From positions 1-64,000 of the forward strand of contig JAMLIN010000013.1 of the NCBI GenBank assembly GCA_023954135.1: a DNA stretch of 64,000 bases, in the 5' to 3' direction. A model generated the notes under the pieces. That model was given only the letters and a program-made list of their open reading frames with translations. It did no database searches and was not told the DNA's origin. The first letter of the stretch is position 1, and every line of letters begins with the position of its first letter. Source of the DNA: Burkholderiaceae bacterium. Lineage in GTDB: Bacteria; Pseudomonadota; Gammaproteobacteria; Burkholderiales; Burkholderiaceae_E. Below are positions 41,351-49,178 of this stretch, piece by piece. The position numbers and the translations under genes are program-made.

Positions 41351-42448
41351 ATGAACGTCCAGCAAAAGTACGAAAGCGTCCTCGCGGCGAGGGGATACAC
41401 GGCCGACCCGGCGCAACGCGCCGCGATCGCCCGGCTGCAACGGATGTACGACGAGCTCGTCGAGTTCCGCACGCGCCGGCGCGGCCGGCTGCGCCGGATG
41501 ATCGCCCGCCCGGAGGTGCCGCGTGGCGTCTGGATGCACGGCGGAGTGGGTCGAGGCAAGAGCTTCCTCATGGACTGTTTCTTCGAGACGGTCCCGATCG
41601 TCCGCAAGACCCGCCTGCATTTCCACGAGTTCATGCGCGGCGTCCATCGCGAGCTCGAGGCCCTGAAGGGACGCCAGGATCCGCTCGACGAGGTCGCCCG
41701 GCGAGTTGCGCGTCGTTATCGGCTGATCTGCTTCGACGAGTTCCATGTTTCGGACATCGCCGATGCGATGATTCTCGAGCGGCTCCTGCGTGGCCTGTTC
41801 ACCCACGGCGTCACCTTCGTCATGACCTCGAACTACGAACCGTCGGGGCTCTATCCCGAGGGTCTGCACCGCGACCGGATCCTGCCGGCGATCGCGTTGC
41901 TGCAGGAGCGCCTGGACGTGATCGGCGTCGATGCCGGCATCGACTACCGGCGCCAGACGCTTTCACAGGTCCGGACCTACCTCGTGCCGGCCGGGCCCGC
42001 TGCCGATGCGGAGCTCGCCGATGCTTTCGAGCGACTGGCGGCAACCGCCGACGAGGATCCGGTCCTGCGGATCGAGGGGCGCGAGCTCCGGGCGCTGCGC
42101 CGGGCGGACGGGGTGTGCTGGTTCGATTTCGAGACGATCTGTGGCGGGCCGCGCTCGCAGCTCGACTACCTCGAGCTCGCCCGGTCCTTCCATGCCGTGA
42201 TCGTGTCCGACGTGCCGAGGATGACCCCGGCGATGGCCTCGCAGGCGCGCCGCTTCGTCTGGCTGGTCGACGTGTTCTATGATCAGCGGGTCAAGCTGCT
42301 GCTGTCGGCCGAGTGCGATCCCCAGGGCCTGTACGTGGAGGGCCCGATGTCGGGCGAGTTCTTCCGTACGGTATCCCGGCTCGTCGAGATGCAGTCGGCC
42401 GAATACCTCGACCTGCCGAGGCGGCAGGTCATCGAATCGCTGACCTGA
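41351..42448 (+). CDS. zapE: Cell division protein ZapE / AFG1-like ATPase
   Basis: This 365-residue P-loop ATPase of the AFG1 family is linked in E. coli to Z-ring constriction under stress. Walker A is HGGVGRGKSFLMD, Walker B ICFDEFHVSDIADAMIL, and a sensor-like VMTSNYEPSGLYPEGL follows. The ATG at 41351 was chosen because MNVQQKYESVLAARGY resembles the usual start. An upstream ATG at 41333 would add six residues and lies inside the tail of the lpdA hairpin region. Confidence 0.9.
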   Translation: MNVQQKYESVLAARGYTADPAQRAAIARLQRMYDELVEFRTRRRGRLRRMIARPEVPRGVWMHGGVGRGKSFLMDCFFETVPIVRKTRLHFHEFMRGVHRELEALKGRQDPLDEVARRVARRYRLICFDEFHVSDIADAMILERLLRGLFTHGVTFVMTSNYEPSGLYPEGLHRDRILPAIALLQERLDVIGVDAGIDYRRQTLSQVRTYLVPAGPAADAELADAFERLAATADEDPVLRIEGRELRALRRADGVCWFDFETICGGPRSQLDYLELARSFHAVIVSDVPRMTPAMASQARRFVWLVDVFYDQRVKLLLSAECDPQGLYVEGPMSGEFFRTVSRLVEMQSAEYLDLPRRQVIESLT

Positions 42449-42455
42449 AGAATTC

Positions 42456-42926
42456 GTGAACACTCCACCTTCAGGGATCGTCGCGGGCCGCCCGCCATGC
42501 CGGGCGGACGGGCAGGGCTCCCTGGTCCGCAGGGGGCTGTCGGTGCTGGCCGTCGCGTTGCTCGCCAGCTGCGCGAGCACGCCCGATCCGGCGATCCTCA
42601 TGCCGGGGCATCCCCAGGGCCGGACCTATACCGAAGCGCAGGCCCGGGAAACCCTCGAGCAGGTGGACGGGCTGCGCGGGCAATGGCAGGCCCGCTGGTC
42701 GGCGGCCCTGGCGCGCTGCCACGGGCGTTTCCTCGCGAGCGATTGCGAGAGCCGGGTGCACGCCGAGCGCCGGGTGGTCGAGGCGGAGCTCGACCGGATC
42801 GCGGTGCAGTCGCGACGCGCCCTGCGCGAGCACCATGCCATCGACCGCAATGTCAGGGAGGCGGGCGGCGACGGCGATGACGATGCGGCGGTGCGCGGGA
42901 TCATCGAGCCGGCTGGCCGGCGCTGA
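42456..42926 (+). CDS. Predicted lipoprotein of unknown function
   Basis: This 156-residue protein has a long N-region with arginines, a hydrophobic stretch and a lipobox LLASC (Cys about residue 39), so it is predicted to be lipid-anchored. The mature part is charged and helical, with two cysteines (ALARCHGRFLASDCESR). I do not recognise a family. The start is GTG at 42456, seven bases after the zapE stop codon; translation may begin later, because the N-region is unusually long. Confidence 0.65.
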   Translation: MNTPPSGIVAGRPPCRADGQGSLVRRGLSVLAVALLASCASTPDPAILMPGHPQGRTYTEAQARETLEQVDGLRGQWQARWSAALARCHGRFLASDCESRVHAERRVVEAELDRIAVQSRRALREHHAIDRNVREAGGDGDDDAAVRGIIEPAGRR

Positions 42927-42956
42927 CATTCATCTTCGCGCTTCGACCTTCCGGCT

Positions 42957-43703
42957 TCAGCCCTCGAGCCGGACCAGTACCAGCGAGCAGTTGTCGCCCC
43001 TGCCTCGGGCCCGTTCGCGGGCCAGGGCGACCAGTGTCTCGGCGGCTTCACGCACCGGCTGGCCGGCGACGATCGTGGCGATCTCGGCCTCCTCCACATG
43101 ACGCCAGAGGCCATCCGAGCAGATCAGGAAGGCGTCGCCCGCGCGCGGGTCGGCGATGCCGTCGATGTCGGCATCGGGCCGTTCCCTCGCGCCCAGCGAA
43201 TGGACGAGGCGATCGGCCGCGCGATTGCGGGGCAGCGGGGCGGACGGCTCGATGCCTTCGCGAGCCAGCCGGCGCGCGAGGGTATGGTCCTGCGTACGGC
43301 GGGCGACGGCCGCGTCGCGCAGGTGATAGACGCGGCTGTCGCCGACGTGGCACCAGTCGACCCGGTCGGGCTGGATCAGCACGGCGGCGAAGGTGGTGTG
43401 GGGTTCGAGACGGGAAGTCAGGGCGGCGAGCTTGAGGACGGTATGCGTCTCGTCGACGAGGGAACGGAAGAAGGCGTCGACCGGCTCGGCGGAGGGCGTG
43501 AAATTGCGGAACCTGGACTGGCAGGTGAGCAGCGCGTTCTCGGCGGCCAGGGCTCCGCCGCTGCGGCCGCTCAGGCCGTCGGCGAGGACGCCGAGGGCGC
43601 AGCGCGGATCCAGGTCGGATGAGAGGATGGCGACCCGGTCCTGCTGCTCGTCCCTGTCCCCCTGGTGTTGGGCGGCGCAGACCGCCATTCGCAGCCATTG
43701 CAT
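42957..43703 (-). CDS. PP2C-family serine/threonine phosphatase
   Basis: This 248-residue protein is a metal-dependent protein phosphatase. The PP2C motifs appear in order: RDEQQDR near the start, LADGLSGRSGG (the DGMGGH equivalent), VGDSRVYHLRD, RTQDHTLARRL, LICSDGLW and GDNCSLVLVRL. The Asp residues that bind the metal pair are kept. No partner kinase is seen nearby. It converges with the lipoprotein gene and diverges from the DUF465 gene. Confidence 0.88.
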   Translation of the reverse strand: MQWLRMAVCAAQHQGDRDEQQDRVAILSSDLDPRCALGVLADGLSGRSGGALAAENALLTCQSRFRNFTPSAEPVDAFFRSLVDETHTVLKLAALTSRLEPHTTFAAVLIQPDRVDWCHVGDSRVYHLRDAAVARRTQDHTLARRLAREGIEPSAPLPRNRAADRLVHSLGARERPDADIDGIADPRAGDAFLICSDGLWRHVEEAEIATIVAGQPVREAAETLVALARERARGRGDNCSLVLVRLEG

Positions 43704-43709
43704 GGTTGA

Positions 43710-43738
43710 TTGAGTACCGTCCGGCAGCGAAGTATTAT
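43710..43738 (+). promoter_or_regulatory. Sigma-70 promoter of the DUF465 gene
   Basis: TTGAGT (43710-43715) and TATTAT (43733-43738) are separated by 17 bp. The start would be about 60 bases before the ATG at 43809, in the gap between divergent genes. Confidence 0.7.
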
Positions 43739-43808
43739 TTCATGCTGGCAGCTCGCTGGCGCTTGCCTCGCGCGGGGCAGGGCCGGCTTTCGGCGAGTGG
43801 GCTTTCGA

Positions 43809-44033
43809 ATGAACCCTATGGTCTCCGATTCGTACCAACCCCAGGAAACGATCAAGCGCCGTATCGCCGAGCTGGTGCTCGAGCATCGGGGGCTCGACAC
43901 GATGATCGAGTCGCTCGTGCGCGAGGGCTGCTTCGATGAGCTCCAGCTGCGCCGCCTGAAGAAGCGCAAGCTGCAGATCAAGGATGCGGTGGTGATTCTG
44001 CAGATGCAGCTGGTCCCCGATATCCCGGCTTGA
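43809..44033 (+). CDS. YdcH/DUF465 family small protein
   Basis: This 74-residue helical protein has the DUF465 pattern: ELVLEHRGLDTMIESL, then the basic LRRLKKRKLQIKDAVVIL. The function of the family is unknown. The ATG at 43809 is used, with a second ATG nine bases on; the longer open frame upstream crosses the promoter. Its TGA stop overlaps the TTG start of the helicase gene, so the two are probably translated together. Confidence 0.82.
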   Translation: MNPMVSDSYQPQETIKRRIAELVLEHRGLDTMIESLVREGCFDELQLRRLKKRKLQIKDAVVILQMQLVPDIPA

Positions 44034-46138
44034 GCGAAGCACTGCCTGCCGCGGGCGATGCGGAGGATCACGGCCTGCCGTCCGGCGAGCTCGCCGCTGC
44101 CGTGGCCGGCACCTTCTCCCCGACTACTGGGGCCCTGGCGCGGCGGCCCGGCTATGTCTTCAGGCAATCCCAGCAGGACATGGCCCGCACGATCGCCGGG
44201 TGCATCGAGGCGCGGGGCTCCCTGGTGGCCGAGGCCGGCACCGGCACCGGCAAGACCTTCGCCTATCTCGTTCCGGCCCTGCTCTCGGGCGCCCGGACCC
44301 TGATCTCGACCGGAACCCGTCACCTGCAGGACCAGCTCGTCGGGCGCGACCTGCCTCTGCTCGCCGCCAGCCTCGGCGTCGCGAGCCGGGTGGCGGTGCT
44401 CAAGGGGCGGGCCAACTACGTCTGCCACCATCACCTGGAGCGCAACCTGCTCGAGGGGAGCTTCGAGCGCCGCGAGGATGCCGCGATGCTGCGGCGTATC
44501 GAACGTTTCGCCGCGCTCTCGACAAGCGGCGACCGCGCCGAGGCGGCAGGCATTCCGGAGGATGCGCCGGCCTGGATGCGGGCGATCTCGACCCGCGAGA
44601 ACTGCCTGGGCCAGGAATGCCCTCGCCTGGACGATTGCTTCCTGATGCGGGCCCGCCGGCGGGCGATGCAGGCCGACATCGTGGTGGTGAACCACCACCT
44701 GTTCTGTGCCGACCTGGCCCTGCGCGACGAGGGGATCGCGGACCTGCTGCCGGCCACCGAGGTGCTGGTCTTCGACGAGGCCCACCAGCTTCCCGATGTC
44801 GCCACCCAGTTCTTCGGGGTCGCCGTCTCCACCCGGCAGCTCATGGAGCTGGCCCGCGACCTGATGCGGACCGGCCGGGCCGACGCGCCGGACGCGGATG
44901 ACTGGATGGCCCGGGCGACGGCGATCGAGGCGGCGCTGCGCGAGTTCCGGCTCCATGCGGGCGGGCCCGCCCGGCTCGATGACCGCCGCCTGCGCGCGAT
45001 GGTCGAGCTGCATGCCGCGATCGAGGGGTTGGCGGCAGCCATCGAGGCGGCCCTGCCGACCCTGTCCGAGGCGGCGCAGCGCAGCCGCGATCTCGGCAGG
45101 CTGGCGCCGCGCGCGGCCCAGCTCGCGCAGCGCCTGCGCGCCTGGCTGCAGGCCTTGCTGGAGCCGTCGCCGGCGGCGTCCGACGACGATGCGGGCCAGA
45201 TCGCCGATGAAGCCGGCCCGGCGGTCCTCTGGGCGGATGTCCGGCGGCTGGGCGCGGCCTTGCACGCGAGCCCGCTGTCGGTGGCGGGACAGTTTCGCCG
45301 CCATCGGCAGGCCAGCCCCCGTGCCTGGATCTTCGTCTCCGCGACGCTGACGGTCGGTGGCGAGTTCGGCCATTTCCAGCGGGCCCTGGGCCTCGAGGAT
45401 GCCGCCACCCGGTGCTGGCCGAGCCCGTTCGACTACGCGGGCAACACCCGCCTGCTCGTGCCCGAGCGCATCGCGGAGCCCTCGGCCGAGAGCTTCCCCC
45501 GGGAGCTCGCCGACACGATCGTTCCGCTGCTGCGCGCCAACCGGGGCCGCGCCTTCGTGCTCTGCACCAGCCTGCGCATGGTCGGGCGCATGGCCGAGCT
45601 GCTGGCTCCCCGGCTCGCCGAGGGCATGGAGCTCATGGTCCAGGGCAGTGCGCCGCGAGCCGTGCTCATCGAGCGCTTTCGCAACGCGGCGGCGCCGGTG
45701 CTCGTCGGCAGCGCGAGCTTCTGGGAAGGGGTGGACGTGCCCGGCCGGCAGCTTTCGCTGGTCGTCATCGACAAGCTTCCCTTCGCGCCGCCGGACGACC
45801 CGGTCGTCCGGGCCCGGGCCGAGGCCTTGCGCGCCCGTGGAGGCGATCCGTTTCGCGAGCTTCAGCTGCCCGATGCGGCGATGTCGCTCAAGCAGGGGGT
45901 CGGCAGGCTGATCCGTTCGGAGACCGATCGCGGCGTGCTGGTGATCGGTGACCGTCGCCTGGTGTCACGGCCCTACGGCAAGGTCCTGCGCAACAGCTTG
46001 CCCCCGTTCGGACTGACTCGTTCGGTGGAGGAGGTGATCGGATTCATCGAGCAGGGAGAGGCGGCCGATCCTGGGACCGATGGCGCGCAACGGCTCGCTC
46101 CCGACTGCGCTCCGGGTATCGGCGAGCAGCCCGGCTAG
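44030..46138 (+). CDS. ATP-dependent DNA helicase of the DinG/YoaA (XPD-like) family
   Basis: This 702-residue superfamily 2 helicase has Walker A AEAGTGTGKTF (motif I) and VFDEAHQLP (motif II). Four iron-sulfur cysteines are visible in NYVCHH, ENCLGQECPRLDDCF, the XPD-type 4Fe-4S cluster. Motifs V-VI lie near SASFWEGVDVPG and QGVGRLIRSETDRG. It is closer to YoaA than to longer DinG by length. The start is TTG at 44030, overlapping the upstream stop codon. The stop codon lies in the stem of a hairpin shared with bamD. Confidence 0.9.
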   Translation: MSEALPAAGDAEDHGLPSGELAAAVAGTFSPTTGALARRPGYVFRQSQQDMARTIAGCIEARGSLVAEAGTGTGKTFAYLVPALLSGARTLISTGTRHLQDQLVGRDLPLLAASLGVASRVAVLKGRANYVCHHHLERNLLEGSFERREDAAMLRRIERFAALSTSGDRAEAAGIPEDAPAWMRAISTRENCLGQECPRLDDCFLMRARRRAMQADIVVVNHHLFCADLALRDEGIADLLPATEVLVFDEAHQLPDVATQFFGVAVSTRQLMELARDLMRTGRADAPDADDWMARATAIEAALREFRLHAGGPARLDDRRLRAMVELHAAIEGLAAAIEAALPTLSEAAQRSRDLGRLAPRAAQLAQRLRAWLQALLEPSPAASDDDAGQIADEAGPAVLWADVRRLGAALHASPLSVAGQFRRHRQASPRAWIFVSATLTVGGEFGHFQRALGLEDAATRCWPSPFDYAGNTRLLVPERIAEPSAESFPRELADTIVPLLRANRGRAFVLCTSLRMVGRMAELLAPRLAEGMELMVQGSAPRAVLIERFRNAAAPVLVGSASFWEGVDVPGRQLSLVVIDKLPFAPPDDPVVRARAEALRARGGDPFRELQLPDAAMSLKQGVGRLIRSETDRGVLVIGDRRLVSRPYGKVLRNSLPPFGLTRSVEEVIGFIEQGEAADPGTDGAQRLAPDCAPGIGEQPG

Positions 46139-46163
46139 GAGCTTCTGCCGCGCAGGCTCCTAG
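46135..46163. terminator. Hairpin between convergent genes, probable collapsed R2 repeat
   Basis: CTAGGAGC (46135-46142) pairs with GCTCCTAG (46156-46163) around a 13-base loop. The left arm contains the helicase stop codon and the right arm the bamD stop codon. Bases 46142-46163 match the right end of the R2 element at 52429-52593 in 20 of 22 positions (against the complement of its left end). It can act as a two-way terminator. Confidence 0.65.
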
Positions 46164-46972
46164 CGCCAGACCTGCCACCAGCGGCGGTTTTCCCGCGGGA
46201 GGCCGTTCTCCATGAACGCGCTGTCGGGAAAGTTCGCGAGCAGGACTCGCTTCGCGTTGTCGCGCAGCTCGTCCATGCCGAGCTCATCGTAGGCGCGGTA
46301 CATGATGTAGAGCGCCTCCTCGATGGCGGGCGTCTGCTGGTACTGGCGAACCGCGGATTGCGCCCGGTTGGCCGCCGCGATGTACGCGCCCCGCTCGAAG
46401 TAGTAGCGCGCGATGTGGACTTCGCCGGCCGCCATCGCGTTGACGAGGTAGGCCATCCGGTCGCGCGCGTCCCCGGCGTACCGGCTCTCCGGATATTGCT
46501 GGATGACCACGCGGAAGGAATCGAAGGCGTCGCGGGCGGCGGCGAGGTCGCGCTCGGACAGGTCCTGGCCGCCGAGATTGGCCAGCAGCCCGCTCTGGTC
46601 GTTGAAGTTGACCAGGCCCTTCATGTAGTGGACGTAGTCGAGGGCCGGATGGTTCGGGTGCAGCCGGATGAAGCGGTCGGCCGCGGCCAGGGCCTGGGCG
46701 CGCTCGTTGTCCTTGTACTGCGCGTAGATCAGCTCGAGTTGCGCCTGCTGTGCCCAGCGGCCGAAGGGATAGCGCGATTCGAGCTTCTGCAGGTACTTGA
46801 TCGCTTCACCGTAGTTGCCCGACGAGAGCTCGTCCTTGGCCTCGGCATACAATCGATCGGGCGTCCAGCCGATCGTGTGGTCGGGTTCGCGTCCCGTCTG
46901 GCAGGCGGCGATCAGCATGGTGAGCGCGACAAGGGCGAGTGCCAGAGGTCGTCGCAGTATGGACGTAATCAT
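46160..46972 (-). CDS. bamD: Outer membrane assembly lipoprotein BamD (ComL)
   Basis: This 270-residue lipoprotein is part of the BAM complex that inserts outer-membrane beta barrels. A signal sequence ends in the lipobox LIAAC (Cys24). Five tetratricopeptide-like repeats follow, including AKDELSSGNYGEAIKYLQKLESRYPFG and RLHPNHPALDYVHYMKGL. ATG 46972 was chosen; ATG 46987 would add five residues but would overlap the rluD start on the other strand. Divergence from rluD is conserved in betaproteobacteria. Confidence 0.93.
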   Translation of the reverse strand: MITSILRRPLALALVALTMLIAACQTGREPDHTIGWTPDRLYAEAKDELSSGNYGEAIKYLQKLESRYPFGRWAQQAQLELIYAQYKDNERAQALAAADRFIRLHPNHPALDYVHYMKGLVNFNDQSGLLANLGGQDLSERDLAAARDAFDSFRVVIQQYPESRYAGDARDRMAYLVNAMAAGEVHIARYYFERGAYIAAANRAQSAVRQYQQTPAIEEALYIMYRAYDELGMDELRDNAKRVLLANFPDSAFMENGLPRENRRWWQVWR

Positions 46973-46981
46973 CTTGGTGCC

Positions 46982-48022
46982 ATGCATTCGGACAGCCACG
47001 ATTATAGCCGCGCGCAACTCGATGACCCCGACGAGGCGGGCGATCCCATCGATCCCGGAGAGTGCCTGGTCATCGACGCCGGCGCGGGCGTCGGTGAACG
47101 CCTCGATCGCTTTCTCGCGCGGATGCTCCCGGAGTACTCGCGCACCCGCCTGCAGCACTGGATCGCCATCGGGGCGGTACGCTGCGACCAGCGTCCGGCC
47201 GCCTCCAGCATGCGCCTTTCGGGCTTCGAGCGGATCGAGATCGAGCCGCAGCCCCTGGAGGCCGAGCGCGCCTTCGTCGCCGAGCCCGTGCCACTGGCGG
47301 TGGTCCACCAGGACGATGATCTCCTGGTCATCGACAAGCCCGCCGGGCTGGTGGTGCATCCCGCCGCCGGCAACTGGAGCGGGACTCTCCTGAACGGACT
47401 GCTCCACCGCGATGCCGGCCAGGCCCGATTGCCGCGCGCCGGCATCGTCCATCGCCTCGACAAGGACACCAGCGGGCTGATGGTGGTTGCCCGCAACGAA
47501 GCCGCCCGGCAGTCACTGACGATGCAGCTTGCCGATCGGACGGTGTCGAGGCGTTATCTCGCCATCGTCGCCGGCCGCAGTCCGGGCGCCGGCAGCATCG
47601 ATGCGCCGATCGGTCGCGATCCGTCCAATCGCCTGCGCATGGCCGTGGTCGATCCCCGCCATGGCCGCAGCGCCCGCACCGACTTCCGCCGCCTGGCGCT
47701 GGGCCGCATCGGGGGCCGCGAGGTGAGCCTCGTCGAGTGCCGTCTGCATACCGGCCGCACCCACCAGATCCGGGTGCACCTGCGCTCGATCGGCCATGCG
47801 CTGCTCGGTGACGCGCTCTACAACGGCCCGGCGGGCGCGCCCTGGCCGACGCGCCAGATGCTCCACGCCTGGCGGCTGTCGTTCGCCCACCCGTCGGGGG
47901 CGCGGCAATGCCTGTTTCGAAGCGAACCGCCCGCCGATTTCACCGCCTGCCTGCGTGTGGCGGGAATCGGTGAAGCACCCACGCTCCTCGCCAGCCATGG
48001 CGACCCGGGCGAATCATCCTGA
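46982..48022 (+). CDS. rluD: Ribosomal large subunit pseudouridine synthase RluD
   Basis: This 346-residue enzyme modifies uridines of 23S rRNA helix 69. An S4-like RNA-binding domain (about 35-95, GERLDRFLARMLPEYSRTRLQHWI) precedes the RluA-type catalytic domain. The catalytic Asp lies in GIVHRLDKDTSGLMVVAR; CRLHTGRTHQIRVHLRSIGHALLGD is also present. Its ATG lies only ten bases from the bamD start on the other strand, so promoters of both genes must lie inside each other's coding sequence. Confidence 0.93.
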   Translation: MHSDSHDYSRAQLDDPDEAGDPIDPGECLVIDAGAGVGERLDRFLARMLPEYSRTRLQHWIAIGAVRCDQRPAASSMRLSGFERIEIEPQPLEAERAFVAEPVPLAVVHQDDDLLVIDKPAGLVVHPAAGNWSGTLLNGLLHRDAGQARLPRAGIVHRLDKDTSGLMVVARNEAARQSLTMQLADRTVSRRYLAIVAGRSPGAGSIDAPIGRDPSNRLRMAVVDPRHGRSARTDFRRLALGRIGGREVSLVECRLHTGRTHQIRVHLRSIGHALLGDALYNGPAGAPWPTRQMLHAWRLSFAHPSGARQCLFRSEPPADFTACLRVAGIGEAPTLLASHGDPGESS

Positions 48023-48036
48023 ACCGGAGGCCGCCG

Positions 48037-48843
48037 ATGGATCCTGTACACGAGATTGGGCGGGCCGGGCCCGGGCTGGTGTTCCCGGGCTGGGATGCGC
48101 CGGACTGGGTCGGGGCGTTCTCGACCACCCGCGCGGGGGGCGTGAGCCGGGGCCCGTGGGGCATGGCCGATGGCGGATCCGGAGGCTTCAACATCGGCGA
48201 CGCCTGTGGCGACGATCCGGCGGCGGTGGCCGCCAACCGGGCCCGACTGCTCGGCCTGCTGCCTTCGGCCCCGGTCTGGCTGCGGCAGGTGCACGGCAGC
48301 GATGTGCTCCGCGTCGAGCGAAGCCCTGGCGAGGGCTCGTCGCCAGCGATCGCCGATGCCGCGGTCACCGCCAGCGCCGGTTGCGCGCTCGCGATCCAGA
48401 CCGCGGACTGCCTGCCGGTGCTGTTCGCCGATTCGCGCCGGCGGGTCGTCGGCGCAGCCCATGCCGGCTGGCGCGGACTGGCCGGCGGTGTCCTCGAGGC
48501 GACGATCGAAGCGCTGTGCGCAATGGGGGCTTCGCCTGCGACCCTGCAGGCCTGGATCGGGCCCGGCATCGGATCCGGCGCGTTCGAGGTGGGCATGGAT
48601 GTCCGCCATGCCTTCGTCGATGCCGATGACGCGGCGGCGGCCCACTTCAGCCCTCGACCCGAGCCGGGCAAGTGGCTTGCCGACCTGCCGGCGCTGGCCA
48701 TGCGCCGTCTCGCGGCCGCCGGCGTGACCGAGGTCGCATCGAGCGGACTGTGCACCTTCGACGATCCGCAGCGCTTCTACTCGTATCGCCGCGACGGCCG
48801 GTGCGGGAGGATGGCCTCGCTCATCTGGATCGAGAGTTCCTGA
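48037..48843 (+). CDS. pgeF: Polyphenol oxidase / purine nucleoside phosphorylase family protein YfiH
   Basis: This 268-residue protein of the DUF152 (PgeF/YfiH) family is reported to phosphorolyse purine nucleosides and to help peptidoglycan precursor editing. Signatures include WLRQVHGSDV, TADCLPVLFAD, GAAHAGWRGLAGGV, WIGPGIG and RFYSYRRDGRCGRMASLIW; His and Cys metal-site residues are kept. GGAGG precedes the ATG. It follows rluD by 14 bases, a conserved pairing. Confidence 0.92.
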   Translation: MDPVHEIGRAGPGLVFPGWDAPDWVGAFSTTRAGGVSRGPWGMADGGSGGFNIGDACGDDPAAVAANRARLLGLLPSAPVWLRQVHGSDVLRVERSPGEGSSPAIADAAVTASAGCALAIQTADCLPVLFADSRRRVVGAAHAGWRGLAGGVLEATIEALCAMGASPATLQAWIGPGIGSGAFEVGMDVRHAFVDADDAAAAHFSPRPEPGKWLADLPALAMRRLAAAGVTEVASSGLCTFDDPQRFYSYRRDGRCGRMASLIWIESS

Positions 48844-48859
48844 AGGGCTTTGCGATGGG

Positions 48860-49072
48860 TCAGCCGTCCCCGCTCGGCGGCCCGGGCGGCGCCTGCTCGG
48901 CGGCGCGCCGGCGCCTCGCCCGGGCCGGGGCGCCCAGCAGGTAGAGGACGATGCCGAGCGGCAACAGGCCGTAGAAGACCAGGGTGCCGGCGGCTGCCAG
49001 CCAGCCGTCCTGGGTGGCGGACATCAGCACCACGACGTACAGCCAGCCGATCGCTACGATGAGGCGGGTCAT
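48860..49072 (-). CDS. Small two-helix membrane protein
   Basis: This 70-residue protein has two hydrophobic helices (about 3-20 and 25-47: IVAIGWLYVVVLM, AAAGTLVFYGLLPLGIVLYLLG) and a basic tail. Similar short proteins occur in Burkholderiales as far as I recall. The function is unknown. It converges with pgeF and diverges from phaC. Confidence 0.65.
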   Translation of the reverse strand: MTRLIVAIGWLYVVVLMSATQDGWLAAAGTLVFYGLLPLGIVLYLLGAPARARRRRAAEQAPPGPPSGDG

Positions 49073-49104
49073 GAGGGTTCACCCTGATCGGTGTTTCGTT
49101 CCGA

Positions 49105-49132
49105 TTGACAAATGCTTGTCGCAATGCAGAAT
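49105..49132 (+). promoter_or_regulatory. Promoter of phaC
   Basis: A perfect TTGACA (49105-49110) and CAGAAT (49127-49132) are spaced by 16 bp, about 47 bases before the phaC start. The -35 overlaps an inverted repeat GACAA-ATGC-TTGTC (49107-49120) that could be a regulator site. Confidence 0.6.
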
Positions 49133-49178
49133 GGTCCGCAGGAATTCGTACATTGTCTGCAAAAAGGAGGGGACACCC

